A stretch of 42,917 nt of DNA from Methanothrix sp. Its GTDB lineage: Archaea; Halobacteriota; Methanosarcinia; Methanotrichales; Methanotrichaceae. Shown here piece after piece: positions 36,913-42,917 of the stretch (its first letter is position 1; the number at the start of each line of letters is the position of its first letter). Where the stretch lies: NCBI GenBank assembly GCA_030611205.1, contig JAUWQF010000003.1, positions 1 to 42,917 on the forward strand, read 5' to 3'. The translations under genes were made by a program, and so were the position numbers. The notes under the pieces are model-generated. The model was not told the origin of the DNA and did not search any database. It saw only the letters and a list, made by a program, of their open reading frames with translations.

Positions 36913-37901
36913 GAATTACCCTCCTGGAAGTGAGGTATTATCTCTTCACCCACCAGCCTTATGGCCTCCTTTCTATCAGGCCCGATGGGCGATCCGATCA
37001 CAACCTGGGTGACCCCAGCCTTCTCAAGCTCTGATATTCTGTTTATGCATTCCTCGGGAGTACCGCATATCGAGAAAGACGAGATCATCTCGGGGGTGAC
37101 CAGCTTTGCAGCCTCACGAATACCGTGCCCGAAGGCCCCGGTGAGTGCCTTTGCATCTGCATCGGAAATCTCATGTTTCTCCAGGACGCTCTTCGGCGAT
37201 CCCGCGACTATGAACGCGACCACGGGTCTTGCGGCCCTCTTTGCCTCTTCAGAATCCGGGGATACCGAGAAGCTGGTGTAGGCCCCCACATCAAAATCAT
37301 CGAGGTTGTGGCCAAAGCGGCCTTCCCTGAGCAGCTCAAGGGCTGTCTCGAAGTCCCCTGGATGGGATGCATTTACCAGGGCGCCATCCGCCACTTCACC
37401 GGCAAGCCTCAGCATCCCGGCACCTTGCGCACCTATGTAGATGGGAATATCACCTTTTCCAAAGGAGAGCTTTGCCCCCCTGAGCTTGAAGAGCTCGCCC
37501 TCGGATCGCACCATCTGGCCATGGGTGAGCTGGCGCACGATCTCCACGCTCTCCCTCATCCACCTCAGAGGCCTCTCCCAGGCTATATTCAGAGCGTCGA
37601 AGGTCATTCTGTCGCCTGGACCGATCCCGAAGACGGCTCTGCCCCCCGATATCTCATTGACCGTGGCAATGGCCGAAGCGAGCTGGGCAGGGTGCCTGGT
37701 ATAAGGGTTTGTCACCCCGGGCCCCAGCATTATCCGGTCCGTCTTCGCGGCGATATAAGTCAGGAGAGAGAAGGAGTCTCGGTTGTTGTAGTGGTCTGTT
37801 ATCCATGCATAATCTATCCCGCTCTTTTCGGATAGCCTGATCATACCAGCGAGCCTCTCAGCAGTTTCTGCAGCAAGAAACTCGATCCCAAATCTGATCA
37901 T
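36909..37901 (-). CDS. mer: F420-dependent methylene-H4MPT reductase (Mer)
   Basis: Start MIRFGIEFLAAE; IDYAWITDHYNNRDSF, LGPGVTNPYTRHPAQLASAIAT, GIGPGDRMTFDAL, VIGSPIGPD. Confidence 0.88.
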   Translation of the reverse strand: MIRFGIEFLAAETAERLAGMIRLSEKSGIDYAWITDHYNNRDSFSLLTYIAAKTDRIMLGPGVTNPYTRHPAQLASAIATVNEISGGRAVFGIGPGDRMTFDALNIAWERPLRWMRESVEIVRQLTHGQMVRSEGELFKLRGAKLSFGKGDIPIYIGAQGAGMLRLAGEVADGALVNASHPGDFETALELLREGRFGHNLDDFDVGAYTSFSVSPDSEEAKRAARPVVAFIVAGSPKSVLEKHEISDADAKALTGAFGHGIREAAKLVTPEMISSFSICGTPEECINRISELEKAGVTQVVIGSPIGPDRKEAIRLVGEEIIPHFQEGNS

Positions 37902-37909
37902 ATAACACC

Positions 37910-38839
37910 TCAAGCCAGCATAGACGGATGCTCCTCTGCATGTTCGATCCCCAGGTCGGCAACTGAGTCTGCCATCAGTATATCCATCATGGCAGCCGTA
38001 GGCGCTGCATACTTCGCGTTCTCAATCGGCCCTATGAAGAGAGAGTTCGCACCGGCAATGATGCCGGCAGCGTTGGCAGAGATGTCTGTGATCCTTCTTG
38101 TCTCTCTGTCGGCGTTCTTCCTGAGCCAGGCCCATGAACTGGGGATGTTGTGCGCACCGACACCGGTGGGAAGCCCGTAAATCGCCTTCACCGCTGCCAG
38201 AAGTCTGAAAGATGCGCCAGCACCCTGGCCGAAGGGCTGGACACCGGGATCGTAGAGTATCTTATCGAAGCCGCACTCCCCGGCGATGGTGAGCAACCCC
38301 TTCTCCACAAACCCGCCGCCGTTCTCCAAAAGGTCTATCCTGGCTTTGACCGATGGATCCTGCATATTGAACCCCAGGATCACTACGGCCTCTATCCGGG
38401 ATCTGGTGAGAGCCTCTATCTCCTCATCATCGATCATCATGTTGATCGCATTGTACATCGTCCTGTCTGCATATCCGCTATCGGAGACATGAGCCAGACC
38501 CACAATCCTGGCCACCTCGTCGGCGGAGTCGATCACTATCGGAGCATCGGTATGGTCTGCAACGAAGTCCAGCCCCTTTATCATCAGCTCCGGTGTGAGG
38601 CCCACCACCTGGAACAGATAGGGCAGGATATGTTTGTCCCCGGCCTCCTCTACTTCTCTGATAAGCTCCTCGGCTTTCTCCTCATCAAAGGTGTTTCTCT
38701 TTGTGTCAACGATACGGTGACCATCATAGAATATCGTCGGGATGACGGCCGTGGGGTTCTCTCCGATCTGACCGCCGATCTTCACCCTGCCGATCTCCAT
38801 CACCTTCTGCTCCCTCGCAAATTTGTACAAAGCCACCAC
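37910..38839 (-). CDS. mtrH: Tetrahydromethanopterin S-methyltransferase subunit H
   Basis: GTG start; REQKVMEIGRVKIGGQIGENPTAVIPTIFYDGHRIV. Confidence 0.96.
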   Translation of the reverse strand: MVALYKFAREQKVMEIGRVKIGGQIGENPTAVIPTIFYDGHRIVDTKRNTFDEEKAEELIREVEEAGDKHILPYLFQVVGLTPELMIKGLDFVADHTDAPIVIDSADEVARIVGLAHVSDSGYADRTMYNAINMMIDDEEIEALTRSRIEAVVILGFNMQDPSVKARIDLLENGGGFVEKGLLTIAGECGFDKILYDPGVQPFGQGAGASFRLLAAVKAIYGLPTGVGAHNIPSSWAWLRKNADRETRRITDISANAAGIIAGANSLFIGPIENAKYAAPTAAMMDILMADSVADLGIEHAEEHPSMLA

Positions 38840-38840
38840 C

Positions 38841-38999
38841 TCAGATCACATTTATCAGAAAAAGAGCCGCAACCACGCCGTACAGAAACCCGATCCATCT
38901 GCCCACCGTGGTCCCCCTCTGCTGGAGGATCTCTCCGGAGGAGAACTCGACGGAGTTCTCAATCCTGTCCAGCCGCTCCATAATTGTGTTGTAATCCAT
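38841..38999 (-). CDS. mtrG: Tetrahydromethanopterin S-methyltransferase subunit G
   Basis: Hand translation (below ORF-track cutoff): MDYNTIMERLDRIENSVEFSSGEILQQRGTTVGRWIGFLYGVVAALFLINVI*. Confidence 0.88.
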   Translation of the reverse strand: MDYNTIMERLDRIENSVEFSSGEILQQRGTTVGRWIGFLYGVVAALFLINVI

Positions 39000-39003
39000 C
39001 TCA

Positions 39004-39207
39004 TCACCTCAGCAGATAGGCCATGAAGACCAGTGCTGCTGCCGCCAGAAACCCGATAACAAACCAGGACCGTGCGGCCAGGTTGTTCACGCCTGAGAAT
39101 ACACGCTGATCGCGACCGATTATCATGACCCTGCGCTCGGTCTCCGCAACCATCCTGTCGAGTTCCCTGCTATCAGGGTTTCCAATGCCAGGTATCTTCT
39201 CGCTCAT
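39004..39207 (-). CDS. mtrF: Tetrahydromethanopterin S-methyltransferase subunit F
   Basis: 67 aa; single C-terminal TM, position between mtrA and mtrG. Confidence 0.85.
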   Translation of the reverse strand: MSEKIPGIGNPDSRELDRMVAETERRVMIIGRDQRVFSGVNNLAARSWFVIGFLAAAALVFMAYLLR

Positions 39208-39899
39208 ACAAACCGCCTCAGCGCCATGATCAGCAGCGTCAGGACGAAACCTGCGACAAATCCCTGAGCGAGTCCTGAGGTGAGCCCGGCCATCACCTTC
39301 TGGATCTTCCCAAGATCTTTTACCTCGCTCTCGATGCTTCTCACTCGCGCCTCTATGGCGACAAGCTCAGGCGAGAGTATACGAGCCTCTTTTACACTTT
39401 CTGTTTCAGCCTTGCCAAGCATGGCTTTGATCGGCTCTTCGGGATAGGGTTCTCTCGGCTCCAGGGAATCTATAACTTCCAGGATCCTGGCAGGGTCCTC
39501 GATGTTCACCAGGTCCACGACATCCACCTGGTCATGCCACCTTTCGATCGCGTCATTGTCCAGGTTGGTCAGGTAGGGTATCGCACCCTTTGCGCCTATG
39601 ATCCGGCCGGCGTCATCGATCCCGTTTTTGTGGAGCGCCAGTATCGCATCTCCGGCCAGGTGGCCGTGAACCTCTGCACCGCAGACCACCACGTATCTTA
39701 TGCTGGTGTTGGAGATCGTATTGGCAACCACCTTCTCGATCCCTATGTTCTCCGTCTTCATCGTACCCATGAGGGCCACTTTATCGAGAAACTTCGACCT
39801 GTCGAGCTCGCTTGCAAGTGTGACCAGCACAACCTGGCTCTCGGGATCGCCGACTTGATATTCACCGGAGAATGAGGGCCAGCCTTCGATCATCGCCAA
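39204..39899 (-). CDS. mtrA: Tetrahydromethanopterin S-methyltransferase subunit A (corrinoid)
   Basis: 231 aa; YVVVCGAEVHGHLAGDAILALHKNGID; C-terminal TM. Confidence 0.96.
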   Translation of the reverse strand: MAMIEGWPSFSGEYQVGDPESQVVLVTLASELDRSKFLDKVALMGTMKTENIGIEKVVANTISNTSIRYVVVCGAEVHGHLAGDAILALHKNGIDDAGRIIGAKGAIPYLTNLDNDAIERWHDQVDVVDLVNIEDPARILEVIDSLEPREPYPEEPIKAMLGKAETESVKEARILSPELVAIEARVRSIESEVKDLGKIQKVMAGLTSGLAQGFVAGFVLTLLIMALRRFV

Positions 39900-39901
39900 G
39901 G

Positions 39902-40192
39902 TTACACCACCAGCAGGATGAGAGCCGAGATGATGAGTCCCAGGGCAAAGCCATAGCTGAAGTTGGTAACCCTGCCGAGGTTGAGGTAGATCCCCTCTCG
40001 GTTCGGATAGGAGTCCCTGGGCGTTGTCGTCGGATCGAGGGAGTTGAGCAGATCTCCGGCAGTCGCTTCCAGCCGATCGATTCTGTCAAGAAGCGCCGGA
40101 AGGTTCGGCACAACCTTATCCTTATCCATCTCACCCACCACGCCGGTGTAGGGGTCAAGGGCCACCAGTCCATCCTCGATTATTGCGTACAT
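39902..40192 (-). CDS. mtrB: Tetrahydromethanopterin S-methyltransferase subunit B
   Basis: 96 aa; IDRLEATAGDLLNSLDP...; C-terminal TM; operon position. Confidence 0.9.
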   Translation of the reverse strand: MYAIIEDGLVALDPYTGVVGEMDKDKVVPNLPALLDRIDRLEATAGDLLNSLDPTTTPRDSYPNREGIYLNLGRVTNFSYGFALGLIISALILLVV

Positions 40193-40201
40193 ACAGGAAC
40201 C

Positions 40202-40939
40202 TCACTCTTCGGCCGGGAAACCGGTCCATCTGATCTCGTAGATATCGTCCTTTACCGAATTGAACCAGAGCACGGCGAAGATTATAAAGCCTGCACAGCT
40301 CACGGCCGCAACCGAAAGACCGATCCCATGAGCACCGCCTATGGCGGCCAGAGATCCCAGAAGGGCTGTGGTCATGGAAGCTTCGGCGGCCGCCAGCCGG
40401 ATCGTTCTCCGCCTGTTCTCCCCGGCACCCATGCTCCCGTTGAAGGGATGGATGACGGCCAGGGTGACTGCGATGTAGATCAGCGGCGATATCGTCGATG
40501 GGCACGATGGGAAGAGCTCCAGCAGGAAGCTGATCGCCAGGGCAGTCGATGCGGCGAGCATCGCGCTCTCCCTGATCATCACAGGTATCCCCATCCTGAT
40601 GATCTTCTGGGCACAGAGTCCTGTTATCGCTCCGCCGAGAAAGGCCACACCTACCCCTGGGAAAGGACCGAGACCGGGGTCAACAAGGTGCACGGTGTAG
40701 ACTGCAGTGGCTCCAAGAGCTGCACCCCAGTAGCCTATCGATGAGGTGCCTGTCCCCAGGCCGTACCTTGCAAGCTCCCTGACGGAGTTGGCCCCGCTCA
40801 GAAAGGCAGGCCAGATCAGGATGGTGGCAAGTGGAGATGCTGCAGGGCAGAATCTTATCAGCAGGATCGCTCCGATGCCAACGAGCAGAGAGATGACGAA
40901 GAGTCGATAGGACGAGATATTCGTTGTAGATGGGATCAA
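40202..40939 (-). CDS. mtrC: Tetrahydromethanopterin S-methyltransferase subunit C
   Basis: 245 aa polytopic membrane protein; ANSVRELARYGLGTGTSSIGY; operon position. Confidence 0.93.
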   Translation of the reverse strand: MIPSTTNISSYRLFVISLLVGIGAILLIRFCPAASPLATILIWPAFLSGANSVRELARYGLGTGTSSIGYWGAALGATAVYTVHLVDPGLGPFPGVGVAFLGGAITGLCAQKIIRMGIPVMIRESAMLAASTALAISFLLELFPSCPSTISPLIYIAVTLAVIHPFNGSMGAGENRRRTIRLAAAEASMTTALLGSLAAIGGAHGIGLSVAAVSCAGFIIFAVLWFNSVKDDIYEIRWTGFPAEE

Positions 40940-41649
40940 AACAGAACCACCACCGTGTAAAGGACGAGCGCAAAGAACGTGCTGACGACCAGGCAGGAGG
41001 AGAAGGTCTTGTGGATTCGCCGGATCTTCTGGTCGAAGAGACCCTCGGTCTTTCCCACAAGCGTGTAGGCAGGGAGCACACAGTTGATCAGAAACACGCC
41101 GGCTGCGAGCAGACCTGCCGCTGAGATGGCATCAATCATGGTGGGATGTATGAGTGTATATATGCCATAGAAGACCATTCCGCCGCCTGCACCGCCCATA
41201 ACCCCTCCCGCGATCCCGCTCAGATGTGTCTGGACGGGCATTCCATGACCATCGGTTCCCGGGGTGACAAAGCCTTTCTGCTCCCAGCCGGTGATGATAT
41301 CTTTTGTACCGCGGGCGAGGACCGACTGACCGCTGGCGGTCTGGCCTGACGCCGGGGGAACCCCTATGCCAAAGATGTTCACAATGTTGCTTCCAAGTAT
41401 GGTAAGCGTGACCATCAGGGCCGATCCGACAGCACCCGATGCCATAACCAGGCTCAGACCCTCATCGACGGCATATGAGGCTGATAGGATACCCGTCAAT
41501 CCTGCGCCGAAGGAGAGCATCGACGGGCCTGTCGCGATACCTGTGGAGGCCGACATCGCGCCCACGGCGCTGGTTGGAATGAAGTGGACGCAGACTCCCA
41601 CTAGGACGCCGCCCGCGATCACGAGCATAGATGCTGCCAGTGGATCCAT
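40936..41649 (-). CDS. mtrD: Tetrahydromethanopterin S-methyltransferase subunit D
   Basis: Start MDPLAASMLVIAGGVLVGVCVHFIPTSAVGAMSAS; operon position. Confidence 0.93.
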   Translation of the reverse strand: MDPLAASMLVIAGGVLVGVCVHFIPTSAVGAMSASTGIATGPSMLSFGAGLTGILSASYAVDEGLSLVMASGAVGSALMVTLTILGSNIVNIFGIGVPPASGQTASGQSVLARGTKDIITGWEQKGFVTPGTDGHGMPVQTHLSGIAGGVMGGAGGGMVFYGIYTLIHPTMIDAISAAGLLAAGVFLINCVLPAYTLVGKTEGLFDQKIRRIHKTFSSCLVVSTFFALVLYTVVVLF

Positions 41650-41660
41650 GTAAATCACCA

Positions 41661-42542
41661 TCATCCGTAAGGACCGTACCTCCTGCGGGCGTACCATTCG
41701 ACGTATGTCGCAATCCCGAACAGGAGACATATCATCATCGCCGCTATCAACACAAACGTCCAGCTTCCTGCAAAATGGAAGCTCCTTGAGAGGGCGTCTA
41801 AGAAGATGAGCATGCCGAAGGTGAGGCCGGTTATGGGGCCGCCGAAGCGGAGCGTGAAATATGGGGTATCCACGGAGTTTCTATGGCCGTACTCGCCCCT
41901 GATGTCGATGTCTCCCTGCTTTGATATCGCGATTCCTGAGCCGAATATGTACTGTTGATAGAGCCTTTCTGCTCCGTAGAAGACGTCTCCGGTTGAGGAT
42001 CCTATGGCCCCCAGGGTGAAACCGATGAACATTGCTATGAGCGGAACCGGGAAGGGATTTCCCATGAGGTGATGTATCACGAAGGAGAGGAGCGTCATGG
42101 TGAAGGCCGAAAGAAATAGATACGCCATGCTGAGCGGCAGAGGTACCAGCAATGCATCCCAGTAGAGCGGCTGCTTGAAGTTCTTCATGCTGGCGGTCCT
42201 GGAGATGTGGGCAAATGATCCGTATGCGCACTGGAGCAGCATCGCCGTTACGGCACCTGCTGCGGACGCTATCACGATCGATCCGGAGCTTGTCGCATCA
42301 AAGAAGTCCAGCAGAAGAAGTGCAGTCGTGGCGGCAACTGTCGCCCAGAGCGCATTTTGAGGTGGCTCCCCGGAGATGGCCTTGTTGTAGTACCTGTGGA
42401 TATGACCGATCTGGGGGGCAAGCTGGACCTGAGAGTTCGGGTTACTGGCGGAGCCCGCATCTGACTCTTCGTTCTCAAATACGCCGGCCAGAAATGCGAG
42501 CGCACCTCCGAGTGCGGCCCCTGCAAGTAACGTCTCGACCAT
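41661..42542 (-). CDS. mtrE: Tetrahydromethanopterin S-methyltransferase subunit E
   Basis: 293 aa; GSASNPNSQVQLAPQIGHIHRYYNKAISGEPP. Confidence 0.95.
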   Translation of the reverse strand: MVETLLAGAALGGALAFLAGVFENEESDAGSASNPNSQVQLAPQIGHIHRYYNKAISGEPPQNALWATVAATTALLLLDFFDATSSGSIVIASAAGAVTAMLLQCAYGSFAHISRTASMKNFKQPLYWDALLVPLPLSMAYLFLSAFTMTLLSFVIHHLMGNPFPVPLIAMFIGFTLGAIGSSTGDVFYGAERLYQQYIFGSGIAISKQGDIDIRGEYGHRNSVDTPYFTLRFGGPITGLTFGMLIFLDALSRSFHFAGSWTFVLIAAMMICLLFGIATYVEWYARRRYGPYG

Positions 42543-42750
42543 ATTGATCCTCCAGAATGCTGATGTCGCTTATGTCAGCCGATGTGCCTCTCTCTGAGCC
42601 TCCTCGATATACCTTTTGGTTATGGGCGACGAGCTGAGCTTGTGCATGAGATATGAGCAGCTGCACGACAGCTCCAGCAATCAAGTAGGAACAAGAAACG
42701 CCCAGGGGCCACCCATGACGATGTAAATGGATGGTCACGTGACCTATTTT

Positions 42751-42812
42751 CAGACCAAAATGCTCGCTTATGCTCGCATTTACTTGAGCACATAAAGTTA
42801 GTGCGACAAGAA
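42751..42812 (-). repeat. Composite palindrome-hairpin repeat, locus C (single degenerate unit upstream of mtrE)
   Basis: Reverse complement: ...ACTTTATGTGC + TCAAGTAAATGCGAGCATAAGCGAGCATTTTGGTCTG, near-identical to 6747-6790. Confidence 0.75.
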
Positions 42813-42917
42813 GCTGAATTCCAGATTGCTTGATGCTATCCCATTCGTTCGGGATATCCCTACTGCAGCATGCGTTTCTGGTAACGGATTCGTGTGAAGC
42901 CTGCGGGACAACGTGGA

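Noticed and set aside
42570-42647. 25-codon ORF (MHKLSSSPITKRYIEEAQREAHRLT) upstream of mtrE on the minus strand
   Set aside because: No visible ribosome-binding site and too short to judge; could be a leader peptide but unsupported.
42733-42744. 12-bp perfect palindrome GGTCACGTGACC beside repeat locus C
   Set aside because: Single short palindrome; no second copy noticed in the window, so may be chance.

Overview
The window is a chromosomal segment of a methanogenic archaeon; gene content suggests a Methanosarcinales/Methanotrichaceae-like genome (inference). I see no tRNA, rRNA, CRISPR array or intact mobile element. Main blocks: argF 5' part (-); fwdG-like/fwdB/fwdD (-); two vWA membrane proteins (+); aIF1 (+); a winged-helix Cys4 protein resembling TFE-beta/RPC39, LSm, NifU-like (-); cobZ-cobS-cobY (+); a CODH/ACS operon cdhA-B-C-x1-x2-cooC-x3-cdhD-cdhE (-) with three extra small ORFs; cobD/Cys-rich/cbiB (+); a TIR/deoxyribosyltransferase-like protein (+); a homocysteine/Fe-S sulfur cluster (-); radical SAM (-); hacA/leuC-like and truA (+); TFB and Gar1 (-); Nog1 (+); DUF1699 (-); and a full mtrEDCBAFGH-mer-AOR-DUF2193 block (-). 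The strongest unexplained signal is a composite intergenic repeat: a 25-bp palindrome (11-3-11) alternating with a 37-nt segment containing a hairpin, at an exact 62-bp period. It occurs at 6733-6856 and 25914-26000, with a degenerate copy at 42751-42812 and single related palindromes at 7205 and 19855. The arms show compensatory changes. Also notable: a free-standing CdhD N-terminal domain and two duplicated Ala/Pro-rich mini-proteins in the cdh operon, apparent CTG starts in cobS and cobY, and an AOR-family enzyme plus a DUF2193-like protein at the end of the mtr-mer operon.
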